Shown: positions 15,794-24,966, counted from the first letter of the stretch. The stretch is 33,912 nucleotides of DNA from an uncultured Anaerolineae bacterium (GCA_903910795.1 CAIWAX010000206.1:1-33912); one strand, 5' to 3'. Numbers and translations are program-made. Notes: a model not told the origin generated them from the sequence alone.

Positions 15794-17055
15794 TTGTTAA
15801 CCTTCTTTTTCATCAGGCTAGATAACCCCCCATTCCCTAAAACTTGCGGCAAGCAGCCGCTGCCCTGGGCCGGTACCGGCGTGGGTGATGGCGGGATCGG
15901 TGAAGGTGACGGTGGAATTGGAGAGGGGGAAGGCGAGGTCGGGATAGGAGTGGGCGGGATGGGAGCCGAAGGCACCCCGGTCACAGTGATTCCAACTTGC
16001 GACCAACCATGCCAGACCGCGATCTGTTCCCGGCTGCCTTTTCCAAACAGATCACCTGCCGAGGCAAAGGTCAAATCAGCAGCATCCTGAAAATTGGAGC
16101 GATCCGTCAATTTTTCGGTCAAGGTTTTATACCATATCAGACCGGCTTTTTCCCAAGCATGACCGCCAATTTCAGTTGCAATAAAGTAAAACGCATGATT
16201 GGGAATGCCAGAATTAATATGAACCCCGCCATTATCCTGGGTTGTGGTGACAAAGTCCTTCATGTGGCCCGGTTGCGGATCTTTGCCAAGCACCGGATCT
16301 TCATAAGCAGTGCCGGGAGCTTTCATTGAACGAATCGCGACGCCGTGGATCTGAGAGGTAAGCAATCCCTGGCCGATCAACCAGTCTGCTTGATCAGCAG
16401 TTTGTTTGAGATGATATTGCTTGACTAGCGAGCCAAAAACATCGGAAATAGATTCGTTCAAAGCCCCAGATTGATCCCAATATGCCAGATTGGCTTCGCT
16501 CTGAGTCACGCCATGGGTCAATTCATGCCCAATTACATCCACAGCTATGGAAAAGCGGTTAAAAATCTGCTGACCTGCCGGGAGATCTTCATCGCCATCA
16601 CCGTACACCATCTGCCGCCCATCCCAAAAGGCATTATCGTAGTTTTTCTGATAATGAACACTGGAATCGAGCTTTAACCCTTTTCCATCGATGGAATTCC
16701 GTTTAAATATTTCCCAATATAGGTCATATGTCAATCCAGACCCATCATAGGCTTCATTAACAGCCGCATCCGCCACCGGCGGATCGCCTTCCTTCCGAAC
16801 CTGGACGCCAGGCAAATTCTGACCGTTTTGGGCATCATAAATCGTTCGATCCTTGCCAGGCAGATTGATGCCTAGAAAAGCCGGATTCGTGAGGGAATTC
16901 ATGCTGGCAATGCCATATCGCCGACCGCGCAATTGTTCAGTTGTCACAATTGTGTGCATGGCCTTGTCAGATTGTTCAACCTGACCATTTTTTGCAATAC
17001 TTTGAAGAATGTGTGGTGGAACAATACAGTAAATCGAATGACGATGAGTATGCAT
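15790..17055 (-). CDS. Protealysin-like M4 (thermolysin family) metalloprotease
   Basis: A zinc endopeptidase of 421 aa. The HELTH motif (His177, Glu178, His181) and third ligand Glu201 in NESISDVFG are intact, and the GGVHINSGIPNHAF segment of the C-terminal lobe is present. There is no signal peptide. A short N-terminal propeptide with IVPPHILQSIAKNG (11-24) is the protealysin signature. After the catalytic domain (to about residue 360) comes an unusual tail: Pro/Ser/Thr-rich repeats (IPPSPSP) and a small basic end (SLMKKKVNK), absent from classical protealysin. GGAG lies 8 nt before the ATG. First gene of a two-gene operon with the emfourin-like inhibitor. The role may be intracellular processing or release on lysis or during invasion; the substrate is unknown. 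Confidence 0.92.
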   Translation of the reverse strand: MHTHRHSIYCIVPPHILQSIAKNGQVEQSDKAMHTIVTTEQLRGRRYGIASMNSLTNPAFLGINLPGKDRTIYDAQNGQNLPGVQVRKEGDPPVADAAVNEAYDGSGLTYDLYWEIFKRNSIDGKGLKLDSSVHYQKNYDNAFWDGRQMVYGDGDEDLPAGQQIFNRFSIAVDVIGHELTHGVTQSEANLAYWDQSGALNESISDVFGSLVKQYHLKQTADQADWLIGQGLLTSQIHGVAIRSMKAPGTAYEDPVLGKDPQPGHMKDFVTTTQDNGGVHINSGIPNHAFYFIATEIGGHAWEKAGLIWYKTLTEKLTDRSNFQDAADLTFASAGDLFGKGSREQIAVWHGWSQVGITVTGVPSAPIPPTPIPTSPSPSPIPPSPSPIPPSPTPVPAQGSGCLPQVLGNGGLSSLMKKKVNK

Positions 17056-17142
17056 GCAGTTATCTCCTGAATAAGTAAAACCAGTTTGAGTATACGCTTA
17101 TCATTCGTAGTTTTCAACGACCATTTTCAGCCAACACTTCAT

Positions 17143-17589
17143 TCACGAGGTTTCATCCAGAATGATCTCAACCATTGCTTCTGGCCAACCGAACTTGTAC
17201 CCATTGGAGACAAGCCGCGCGATGGATTGGGGGAACAAATTGATTTGATCAACCTGTTTGAGTGGAAACCAGACAGGTGTAAAAGTACCGCGATCTGGCG
17301 GGTATTTCCCAGTCATTTCCGGTCCATGTCCGGTTCCGAAATGTCCTCCGGTGACTTTTGCAAAAAAGAAAAACTGTTCCCGCCCATGATATATGACTTT
17401 GGCCAGCAAACGATCGATACATACTTTCAAGCCGAGTTCTTCATAACTTTCGCGAATGGCGGTTTGCTCGGGTGTTTCATCCGCTTCCCGTCCACCACCA
17501 GGAATTACATAATATATATGCCCATCGCGCTGGCGTTTAATCAATGCGATATGACTATTGCGAACAATAATGGCACGCGAACGGAACAT
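17143..17589 (-). CDS. NUDIX hydrolase
   Basis: A 148-aa single-domain pyrophosphohydrolase. The Nudix box G-x5-E-x7-RE-x2-EE-x-GL is complete (Gly32 to Leu54; Glu47, Glu50 and Glu51 bind metal). It cleaves nucleoside diphosphates linked to another moiety; the substrate cannot be told from sequence. There is no SD. TATAAT on the minus strand (17601-17596) is 6 nt before the ATG, so it is probably leaderless and separately transcribed. It ends about 90 bp upstream of the protease start and begins about 75 bp after the end of the ATPase gene. Confidence 0.9.
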   Translation of the reverse strand: MFRSRAIIVRNSHIALIKRQRDGHIYYVIPGGGREADETPEQTAIRESYEELGLKVCIDRLLAKVIYHGREQFFFFAKVTGGHFGTGHGPEMTGKYPPDRGTFTPVWFPLKQVDQINLFPQSIARLVSNGYKFGWPEAMVEIILDETS

Positions 17590-17595
17590 ACTTCA

Positions 17596-17601
17596 ATTAT
17601 A
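17596..17601 (-). promoter_or_regulatory. -10 box of the NUDIX gene (leaderless)
   Basis: TATAAT on the minus strand with 6 nt (TGAAGT) to the ATG. No convincing -35 at 16-18 nt. Confidence 0.45.
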
Positions 17602-17664
17602 CAGGATGCCATCCAGGTCATGCGCTTTCTTGATGGAAGATATTAACGAAGATATTTACAATTT

Positions 17665-20250
17665 TTATTCAGGGCCAAAGGCGGGCAGTTCCCAACCACC
17701 TACCACACTTTGCAAAATGTAAAATGGCTGCCAGGCCACACCAAAAACCTGAACATAGACTGCGCCTTTTTTAGGAAGGATAGGAACTTCGCTAACCTGG
17801 CTGGCAATCTGTCCCCAGCGTTCATGGATCGATTGAGTAACTTGCTGGCGATTCTGCTGCAGCGCAGCAATTTGCTCTTCAAGTTGAGCGATGGAATTGT
17901 TGGCCACATCTACTGCAGCCTTGGCCTCTTGCGACATGCGGCTCTTTGTAAGCTGGCTGGTCAGGGTTTTCTTACGGCCCAGGCCCAGGATGCCCGCGCC
18001 AAATTCGAGCATATTCCCGGTCTCTTCGCGCTTGCGGTTCTCGTATTCCACCTGCTTCTGATCCAAATCCCTTTCGGCGCGACTTAATTTATCCTTTAAT
18101 ACGGCAATCTGTCGATCAACCACCGTAATTTGTTTGGCGGTTTCCGCCTCCTCCATTCGCCGTGCAGCCTCGGAACAGGTGATGCGAAATTGCGCTGTGG
18201 AAACATTCGGCCCGGCAAAAATCTTAAGCGCTTGATTGGCATGCCCGATCACCTGGGTGGTTCGGATCACCCAATCACTGAAATCCTTTTTCAGAGCAGG
18301 GATTAATTTCAGATCGGTAAAGGCCGCATCGGGCGTCACAAACCTGGCTTGCGGGGCAGGCTGTTCATCCATCTTTTCCATAGCGGGTCCATCATAAGGG
18401 AAATCGTCCCATTTCAAGTTACCACGCCTGTCAAGCTGGTTGACCAGGGCATCCCTTACAACTTCGGTATTCACGTTAAAGCGCTGATCGATAAAACGGA
18501 CGCTGGCTCCAGCCAGTAACACAGGACGATAGAGAATTGATTCAAGGTGGGCATCGGCGGCAATTGGTCGTTTTGAAATTCGAATTGCCTCAGAAATGCT
18601 GTAATTGAGTGGCAGGAAATATTCGAAAATACCTGCTGGAATGACCGGTTTGGTATGGCTACCTTCCAGACTATCCAACGGCCGGTTTGAATAGTTTGTC
18701 TGGCTTGTCGCTTGATCCGGAATTACAGTTTGAGAGGGCACGCGGGGGGCAGACGCCGCAGTTGTCGGGGTACCTATGGCCTGGAAGCGATCCAGATCGG
18801 GTACCGCCTGGGACAGGTTGACCCCAGAATCGTTTTGATTCGCGGTGGGCTTCTGTAAGGCGCCCACGAGTAGGTTCAAAACCGGAATTTGAGGCCTGGT
18901 CAGCGGACCAGCCAGGAAATTCATCGTCCAACGCGATTGGAACAAAACCGGCTCGTTTGAGTGAATGTTGTGCAGCAGGAAAACCCGTTTTCCCAGTGCA
19001 GATATGATATCACTATACGCATTCCGATCCAGATCGGCGCTGGCCGATTGCAGCCCGTCCAGCAGACGATTTTTGTCACGCTCAGTTTGGAGTTTGCCAA
19101 TAAACCAGGAACCGGTGTTAGAGAGCGCCTTATAGTCGATATCGACCGGATTCTGGGTCGCCAGCACCATGCCAACCCCAAATGCGCGCGCCTGTTTGAG
19201 CATGCGCAGCAATGGTGTCTTGCTGGGTGGCATGGCGGTAGGAGGCAGATAACCATACAGTTCATCAAAATATACCAGTGCGCGCAGTGAGATCGATCCA
19301 GATTGGGTACGCATCCAAGTTTCGATAGCTGAGAGCAGCAAGGTAACAAAGAACATGCGCTCCCCATCGCTCAGGTGAGCGATGTAAAAAACACTGTGGC
19401 ATGGTTTGCCGTCGGCAGCGAACAAAAGATCATGCACATCCATCGGCGCGCCTTCACGCCAGGCCTGGAAAGAAGGTGAAGCCAGGATGTTATTCAAGGT
19501 CATGGCCAGCAGAGTACGATCTTTTGCCGGGAAAAAATTCTCCACAGGGAAAGCCCCCAACTTTGGGAAGGGCGGCTCCTGAACCTGAAGAACCAATTCG
19601 GTCAGATCCATATCTTTACCCATACTCCAGGAAGCCTCAAACAGATTAGAAAGTAGAATGTGTTCTCGCGAACGCAACGGATCAATATCATCGTATCCTA
19701 CCAAACCAAGTAGTGCGGTGACGGTGCTGGAGATGCGTTCACGCAGGATTTCTCTATTGCCTTCCCAGGGTAGATTGGGTGCCTGAAGAGAAGAAAGTAC
19801 GCTGATCTGCAGCCCGGCATCCGATCCTGGGGTATAGATTGCAAAATGTGCCGCTTCGCTTAACTGTTTGATGCGCTCGCCATTCAATCCCCAATCGGCC
19901 AGGCCCTGCTTCCAGGTAGCAGCGGTTTCGCTGGCGACCGTTTCGAGGGACTTGCCCTGCCGGCGAATAGTGTCAGCATCCAGCCAGGGCTGGAAATTCT
20001 CGGGAGCCAGGGTAGGAAAATGCAGAAGCAGGTTGGTCAGATCGCCCTTTGGATCGATCAAGATGGCAGGGATTCCTTGCAAGGCAGCTTCTTCCATTAA
20101 ACCAATGCACAAACCGGTTTTACCCGAACCCGTCATGCCAGTAATAACAGCATGGGTAGTTAAATCGACCGGATCATATTTTAAAGGCTGATCGGATGGT
20201 TTTGAATTTTTCAAATCATAATTGCGGCCCAAATAAAACTGCTCGTTCAT
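17665..20250 (-). CDS. HerA/DUF87-type ATPase with C-terminal coiled coil
   Basis: An 861-aa P-loop ATPase of the HerA-FtsK superfamily. Walker A is GMTGSGKT (38-45) and is followed by the typical IPAILIDPKGDL strand. Walker B is LVYFDELYGYLPP, followed by a sensor region (GMVLATQNPVDIDYK). The middle part (about 450-700) has no clear family. Residues about 700-810 are a charged coiled coil (KDKLSRAERDLDQKQVEYENRK), and a small globular end is rich in aromatics. Relatives pump or remodel DNA as hexamers; HerA works with nuclease NurA, which is not seen here. Only 75 bp separates it from the NUDIX gene. AGGGAG lies 5 nt before the ATG. The exact role is unknown; it is a widespread standalone ATPase type. 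Confidence 0.8.
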   Translation of the reverse strand: MNEQFYLGRNYDLKNSKPSDQPLKYDPVDLTTHAVITGMTGSGKTGLCIGLMEEAALQGIPAILIDPKGDLTNLLLHFPTLAPENFQPWLDADTIRRQGKSLETVASETAATWKQGLADWGLNGERIKQLSEAAHFAIYTPGSDAGLQISVLSSLQAPNLPWEGNREILRERISSTVTALLGLVGYDDIDPLRSREHILLSNLFEASWSMGKDMDLTELVLQVQEPPFPKLGAFPVENFFPAKDRTLLAMTLNNILASPSFQAWREGAPMDVHDLLFAADGKPCHSVFYIAHLSDGERMFFVTLLLSAIETWMRTQSGSISLRALVYFDELYGYLPPTAMPPSKTPLLRMLKQARAFGVGMVLATQNPVDIDYKALSNTGSWFIGKLQTERDKNRLLDGLQSASADLDRNAYSDIISALGKRVFLLHNIHSNEPVLFQSRWTMNFLAGPLTRPQIPVLNLLVGALQKPTANQNDSGVNLSQAVPDLDRFQAIGTPTTAASAPRVPSQTVIPDQATSQTNYSNRPLDSLEGSHTKPVIPAGIFEYFLPLNYSISEAIRISKRPIAADAHLESILYRPVLLAGASVRFIDQRFNVNTEVVRDALVNQLDRRGNLKWDDFPYDGPAMEKMDEQPAPQARFVTPDAAFTDLKLIPALKKDFSDWVIRTTQVIGHANQALKIFAGPNVSTAQFRITCSEAARRMEEAETAKQITVVDRQIAVLKDKLSRAERDLDQKQVEYENRKREETGNMLEFGAGILGLGRKKTLTSQLTKSRMSQEAKAAVDVANNSIAQLEEQIAALQQNRQQVTQSIHERWGQIASQVSEVPILPKKGAVYVQVFGVAWQPFYILQSVVGGWELPAFGPE

Positions 20251-20340
20251 ACTGGCTCCCTGGGAATTGAAAAACGGATGGTAGATAAAATTTACACTGG
20301 TTTTACCAAAAACGCAAGCAAATTAGAACAAATAGACAAT

Positions 20341-20378
20341 AAACAAAACCGCGCATCCTATATTAATCAGATGCGCGG
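20341..20378 (-). terminator. Terminator of the M42/S51 peptidase operon
   Basis: On the minus strand, CCGCGCATC (20378-20370) and GATGCGCGG (20357-20349) form a 9-bp stem with a 12-nt loop, followed by TTTTGTTT. It lies 27 nt past the stop of the last peptidase gene. Nothing else is recognised between 20251 and 20340. Confidence 0.7.
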
Positions 20379-20404
20379 CGGTAGACAGACAATACGGAAA
20401 GGTT

Positions 20405-21406
20405 TTATATCTCGACTGGGCCACTAAGCATGACATCAATCAGCTTGACCGCATTCTGCACATCGCGGTAATCAACCATCTCGGATGGGCTGTGAACATA
20501 TCGGCAGGGGATTGAGATACAGCCGACCGGCACTCCGGCGCGCACCAGTTGCATGGCGCGCGCATCCGTGGTGCCACCCAACAGCACTTCGCGCTGGTAG
20601 GGCAATTTGGCTTTATCTGCGCTACTGATCATCCAATTAACGATCCGCGGATCGGATAACATGCCGCCATCCTTAATCTTGATAGCCGGACCTTTACCCA
20701 AATGAACATCCAGCCCGCGCTGATTGGGTGAATCACCCCACATGGTAACGTCAATCGAGAAGCCCAAATCGGGATCAATACCGTAGGCCGAGGTTTCCGC
20801 CCCACGCGTCCCAACCTCTTCCTGGGTAGTGAAGACAAAAAAAACATTATGCGGGGTGGATTTGAGCGCCTTAAGCGCTTCAATCGCCACTGCACAGCCG
20901 ATGCGATCATCCATAGCCTTGGCAACCAACTTATCACCCATATCAATGAAACTGCGATCAAAACCCGCTACATCACCGATCTTTATGGGGTGGTTTTTAT
21001 TGCTGCTGGCGCCAACATCAATATAGCACTTTTCAAGAGGCGGGGTCTCAGTTGGTTTATCGAGCGGTTCGACTCCGATCACTCCCGGTGTACCATTGAA
21101 AAAACGCACCCGCCCACCCGGCAAATTGCGCGGAAAAACGCCGCCAATTGCTGCAAACCGGACAAAACCTTTATCGTCAATATGGGAGGCGATAATCCCA
21201 ATCTCATCCATGTGCGCAGCGATCATGATCTTGCGGGCATTTTCAACGTTACCATCCGGGCCTTTGCGGACAATCAGATTGCCAAGCGCATCCACGCGGA
21301 TTTCATCGGCATAGGGCGCCACCTCAGCACGAATCACATCGCGAACAGCAGATTCAAAGCCCGAAGGACTGAAAGTTTCGGTCAGTTTCTGAATGAGATT
21401 TTTCAT
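20405..21406 (-). CDS. M42 family aminopeptidase (paralogue 1)
   Basis: A 333-aa dizinc aminopeptidase of the M42 (glutamyl aminopeptidase/TET/FrvX) family. Ligand and catalytic residues are all seen: HMDE (His65, Asp67), AMDDRIG (Asp166, Asp167), TTQEEVG (Glu196, Glu197), SIDV (Asp219) and RYVHSP (His305). M42 enzymes form large dodecameric shells that trim short peptides in the cytoplasm. No signal peptide. AAGGA lies 7 nt before the ATG. Last gene in a minus-strand operon with one S51 and two more M42 genes. Some family members were once annotated as endoglucanases, so such a label would be a misannotation. Confidence 0.92.
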   Translation of the reverse strand: MKNLIQKLTETFSPSGFESAVRDVIRAEVAPYADEIRVDALGNLIVRKGPDGNVENARKIMIAAHMDEIGIIASHIDDKGFVRFAAIGGVFPRNLPGGRVRFFNGTPGVIGVEPLDKPTETPPLEKCYIDVGASSNKNHPIKIGDVAGFDRSFIDMGDKLVAKAMDDRIGCAVAIEALKALKSTPHNVFFVFTTQEEVGTRGAETSAYGIDPDLGFSIDVTMWGDSPNQRGLDVHLGKGPAIKIKDGGMLSDPRIVNWMISSADKAKLPYQREVLLGGTTDARAMQLVRAGVPVGCISIPCRYVHSPSEMVDYRDVQNAVKLIDVMLSGPVEI

Positions 21407-21442
21407 TTCATTGTCCTTATCAACATTTATTAACGCACTTTA

Positions 21443-22168
21443 TCAAGCCGGCAAGCCAATCTGGTCTCCGGCAGAATAGGATTTAATTTCATTTTTAGTG
21501 ATGACATAAACCTTCTGGCGGCCCATTACCTGCCAACCTGTGGCCAGTTTGCCCACCAGTGCGGTGTCTTCATCCAGACCGAGAGCGTACTCGCCATCCG
21601 GGATGAAGCTTTGCAAGATCGGCATGGTAATCCCTCGCCAGGCCACCATGCGGTCAAAGTGCGGGAAGATGTGAGAGTTAGGCAACAGGGCAAACACCTT
21701 CTTTTGCCTGAGTTTAAAACCACGCAGATCTGGCAAATATTCGCCAACAAACATCGCGCCTGCCGAACAACCAGCGAAAGCCGCACCGTGCTGCGTGGCG
21801 GTCTGCACCGCCAGCCACGTCCGGCTGCCTTCCATGGTTTCATATAAATAAGAGGGGTTGCCCCCTGAAAAATAAATCAAGTCGGCCTGTTCGATCAGTT
21901 CCGCGAACAGAGGATCATCTGCTTCAGCTTTATTTGTGATATGCAAAGGGTGCACATCTGCGCCCAGGGCCTGGAAGTGCTCCTGACCCATTCGCAGCCA
22001 GCGGGTGACTGAAGCATCACCTTCCAGACCAGCAGCCGTAGGGATGCAAACCACATGTGGCTGGCGTTCATCCGTCACAGTTTGTTTTAATATATAGGCG
22101 TCAACATCATTCATCACCGGTAAATATTCCCCGGAACCCAGCAAAGCGATTAACCCATTCATTTTCAT
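21443..22168 (-). CDS. S51 family serine peptidase (dipeptidase E/cyanophycinase-like)
   Basis: A 241-aa class I glutamine-amidotransferase-like peptidase. The nucleophile elbow is FAGCSAGAMF (Ser135), preceded by FSGGNPSYL, with SHIFPHFDR supplying the His. Length fits S51 (about 230-270). Members cleave Asp-X dipeptides or cyanophycin; without close comparison the substrate is open, but placement among three M42 peptidases points to peptide turnover. No signal peptide. The start could be either ATG of ATGAAAATG; GGAAGAG lies just upstream and slightly favours the second. About 37 bp separates it from the downstream M42 gene and 75 bp from the upstream one. Confidence 0.88.
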   Translation of the reverse strand: MKMNGLIALLGSGEYLPVMNDVDAYILKQTVTDERQPHVVCIPTAAGLEGDASVTRWLRMGQEHFQALGADVHPLHITNKAEADDPLFAELIEQADLIYFSGGNPSYLYETMEGSRTWLAVQTATQHGAAFAGCSAGAMFVGEYLPDLRGFKLRQKKVFALLPNSHIFPHFDRMVAWRGITMPILQSFIPDGEYALGLDEDTALVGKLATGWQVMGRQKVYVITKNEIKSYSAGDQIGLPA

Positions 22169-22243
22169 ATCTCTTCCAATAAAATGTTGATTAATTTTCC
22201 AGGCCTGACTCAGAAAAGCAAGTCTGGATATTTTTCATTGAAC

Positions 22244-23317
22244 TCACGGCCGCTCAAAACTTAATAAGGCGGGAGTGATGCGTTTCAATGCGGAATGCAG
22301 CAGTAACAAGGTATTTTTCCAATCCTCGACACGCGAAAGCGAGATTGCAGTGTGAGTATAGCGGTGAGGCACTGAAATACTGACTGAGGGGACGCCGGTT
22401 TGGGCGAGATGGATTTCGCCCGCGTTTGTTTTGCCGCCGCCAGGCTGGCGGTATTGGAAGGGAATTTTTGCTTCGACGGCTGTCTGCGCCAGAAAATTGA
22501 TCAGGCGCGGATCATTAAGGGTTCCGCCATCAAAGGTATAGATAGCCGGGCCTGCCCCGAGCCGGGTATTGTAAAAGGTATTCTCTGAACCATCAAAAAC
22601 CGGCAGGTCGTTGGCGGGGGTGGCATCCACCGCAATAGCCATCTCAGGTTTTAGCTGAAAAGCAGCCACTCGGGCACCGCGAAGCCCATTTTCTTCCTGT
22701 ACCGTAAATGACAGGCACAAATCCAAGTTTTCGGGGGCCGCTTTCAAGAGCTCGATTAGGGTTGCCACCCCAATCCGGTCATCGATGGCCTTGGAAAAGA
22801 GGCTGCCGCCTGCGCGCCGGAAGCGAGTGGCAAAGACAGCGCGCTCGCCAACTTTAACTTTGCCCGAACCACCCGGGCCAAGATCAATCCGCAAGGCATC
22901 CACGGGAATCTTCCGCTGACGGTCTTCCCGTGAGGTCAGATGAATGGGACGCGCACCGATAACGCCAGGCAACTTGTTCTTCCCAACCAGCACCTGTTTT
23001 CCCGGCAGAGAGCGCGGGTCAATTCCGCCAATTACTTCAAAACTAAAAAGTCCATCACCGTCATCATTGACCAGCATGAAGCCCACCTCATCCATATGAG
23101 CATCCAGCATCAGTCGAACACGTTCCGCAGTTTTTCCGTTTTTTGTGACAAGCACGCTGCCAAGAGAATCGACTTTAACGGTGTCCGCGTAAGGCTTAAC
23201 TTCTTCCAGCACAATCTTACGCACTTCGCCTTCGTCGCCGGAGACTCCGCTGGCATTGCATAACTTTTCCAGGAGTTGAACCTGGTGTGCACCAAAAACA
23301 GGAGTTTTATCCGCCAT
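22244..23317 (-). CDS. M42 family aminopeptidase (paralogue 2)
   Basis: M42 peptidase of about 357 aa from the preferred start at 23317 (ATGGCGGAT), one base after the stop of the upstream gene. The frame stays open further upstream to 23353, which would overlap that gene by 35 nt. Motifs: DAHMDEVG (His74, Asp76), AIDDRIG, TVQEENG, VDATPAND and RYTHT. All metal ligands are kept. It is clearly diverged from the two neighbours, so it is an old paralogue rather than a recent copy. Tight coupling to the upstream gene suggests one mRNA and possibly hetero-oligomers, which is inference. Confidence 0.9.
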   Translation of the reverse strand: MADKTPVFGAHQVQLLEKLCNASGVSGDEGEVRKIVLEEVKPYADTVKVDSLGSVLVTKNGKTAERVRLMLDAHMDEVGFMLVNDDGDGLFSFEVIGGIDPRSLPGKQVLVGKNKLPGVIGARPIHLTSREDRQRKIPVDALRIDLGPGGSGKVKVGERAVFATRFRRAGGSLFSKAIDDRIGVATLIELLKAAPENLDLCLSFTVQEENGLRGARVAAFQLKPEMAIAVDATPANDLPVFDGSENTFYNTRLGAGPAIYTFDGGTLNDPRLINFLAQTAVEAKIPFQYRQPGGGKTNAGEIHLAQTGVPSVSISVPHRYTHTAISLSRVEDWKNTLLLLHSALKRITPALLSFERP

Positions 23318-23318
23318 A

Positions 23319-24398
23319 TTAATCATCCCAGGTAATGTTTTCGATGAAATCAACTTCCAAGGCGCTGATGAATTCAGCCATCAGGCGGCCGGTGCGCTGG
23401 ATATCTTTGACTGCAACCATTTCGACCGGTGTGTGCATATAACGCAACGGAATTCCCAGGACAGCGGTGGGAATGCCTTCCGCGCTGACCTGCATCGCAA
23501 AGGTATCCGTGCCGCTGTGTCGCGGAACAAGTTCCATAGCATGTGGAATTTCCAAACGATCCGCCAAATCATTAATGCGTTTATAAAGGTAAGGGTGGAT
23601 GTTGGGACCATAAGCAATGGTCGGCCCCTTGCCAAGCGGGAAGGTGCCCCAATCCGCAGCGCCAGGGCCCTTTGCAAATGTGACATCGATCGTTACCGCC
23701 AGATCGGGGCGTAGCTCAAAAGCCGAGGTATAACCGCCGCCCAGGATGGTTTCTTCCTGGGCTGTAGCGACTGCCCAAACATCCCAGAGATGTTTTTTGG
23801 CCTGCAACTCTTCCAGTGCCACCGTAAGAGCCGCTACCGAGGCACGGTTATCGAGCGTGTGACCGGAGATAACCTCTCCAGACAAATCAACGGGCAGAGT
23901 GGCAAAGGAAACAACATCGCCAATGTTCACTTTCGAAGCCGCTTCTTTAGCACTCAAACCTGTATCGATCAACAATTCATGCAACGGCACCGGGCCATCG
24001 CTGATCTCTGGCGGCAGGGCGCGCATGAGAGGCTGGGCAACAACCCCATACAACTCTTCGGTTTTTCCCGTGCGGGTGGCATGCACTGTCACTGGGCTGC
24101 CCGGCAAGATTCGCGCATCGATCCCGCCAATTTGGGTGACATGCAGAAATTCACCTACAATCGAAGTTACCATCATGCCGATTGCATCCATGTGGGTAGC
24201 GATCATGATCGAAGGACGCTTGCCATCAAAGCTGCCTTTTTTGAAAGCAGTCAGAGACCCAATCCGCGAGAGCTTGATTTCATCGACCAGTGGCCGCCAC
24301 TTTTCCTCGATTAATTTTGCAACAGGGGCTTCATACCCCGAAACGCCGGCAGTTGATAGAAGGGATTTTAAGAACGGTGTGATATCAGGCATGAGCAT
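23319..24398 (-). CDS. M42 family aminopeptidase (paralogue 3)
   Basis: A 359-aa M42 peptidase and first gene of the operon. Motifs: ATHMDAIG (His69, Asp71), TLDNRAS (the first Asp is kept, while the other two paralogues have DDR), TAQEET, TIDVTF and RYMHTP. The catalytic set therefore looks complete but HMDA and LDNR differ from HMDE and DDR in the paralogues, suggesting a different specificity. AAGGG lies 3 nt before the first ATG and 9 nt before the next in-frame ATG (24392), so the second start is equally likely. Confidence 0.9.
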   Translation of the reverse strand: MLMPDITPFLKSLLSTAGVSGYEAPVAKLIEEKWRPLVDEIKLSRIGSLTAFKKGSFDGKRPSIMIATHMDAIGMMVTSIVGEFLHVTQIGGIDARILPGSPVTVHATRTGKTEELYGVVAQPLMRALPPEISDGPVPLHELLIDTGLSAKEAASKVNIGDVVSFATLPVDLSGEVISGHTLDNRASVAALTVALEELQAKKHLWDVWAVATAQEETILGGGYTSAFELRPDLAVTIDVTFAKGPGAADWGTFPLGKGPTIAYGPNIHPYLYKRINDLADRLEIPHAMELVPRHSGTDTFAMQVSAEGIPTAVLGIPLRYMHTPVEMVAVKDIQRTGRLMAEFISALEVDFIENITWDD

Positions 24399-24432
24399 TG
24401 GCCCTTAACTTTAGAGTTGGCTTATTCCCAAT

Positions 24433-24960
24433 TTATCCGGGTGTATTAGTGATAGTTGGGGTACTGGAAGACGGGACAGGCGTATTGGAAGGCTCGGTTG
24501 TAGGTGTTTCAGTGAAAGTAGGTGGAATAGGTGAAGCAGTGTTTGTTGAAGTCGGAGGAACTGGCGATTGTGTATAAGTCTGCGTGGGAAGGGGCGTAAA
24601 TGTTGGAATCGGCGTCAGCGTGGAGGTTGGTGTGGCGGTTCTGGGCAGGAAAGGTGTCCAGGTAGGGCCAACCGTGCGACTGGGGGTGAGAGTCTGGGTT
24701 TCAGTGGCAGTGCTTGTTACGGTATTGGTAACGGTCAGCAGACTTGGAGTGGGCGATGAAACGACGGTCTGGGTGAGTGCCAGAGTCGCTGTGGCAGTGG
24801 CCGGTGAGGTAAGGGTGTAAATGGAAGTGACCGTGGGGATAGGTTTTTCAGGTGTCAGTGTCCACGCCAGCCAACCGATGCAATAACACGGTATTGTCGT
24901 CAGGATAATTGCGATCAATGTTGTCCGACGGCGGCTTGAGGCGGCATCTAAGGTAAACAC
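24433..24960 (-). CDS. Membrane-anchored Thr/Pro/Ser-rich (mucin-like) protein
   Basis: 175 aa, function unknown. A basic N-terminus (RRRTT) and one hydrophobic segment (about 13-33) act as a signal anchor. The remaining roughly 140 residues are almost entirely Thr, Pro and Ser (TPTSTLTPIPTFTPLPTQ type), likely a disordered extracellular stalk that could be O-glycosylated. Such tails are common in Anaerolineae surface proteins, but here no folded domain is attached. The start is GTG. A TATGAT box 6 nt upstream suggests leaderless expression. Divergent from sbcC. Low-complexity sequence makes the reading frame less certain, though signal anchor plus composition support it. Confidence 0.65.
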   Translation of the reverse strand: MFTLDAASSRRRTTLIAIILTTIPCYCIGWLAWTLTPEKPIPTVTSIYTLTSPATATATLALTQTVVSSPTPSLLTVTNTVTSTATETQTLTPSRTVGPTWTPFLPRTATPTSTLTPIPTFTPLPTQTYTQSPVPPTSTNTASPIPPTFTETPTTEPSNTPVPSSSTPTITNTPG

Positions 24961-24966
24961 AATGTA

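Noticed and set aside
20405-24398. Endoglucanase annotation of the M42 genes
   Set aside because: Old database labels call some M42 proteins endoglucanases, but the dizinc peptidase ligands are all present and no glycosidase motif is.
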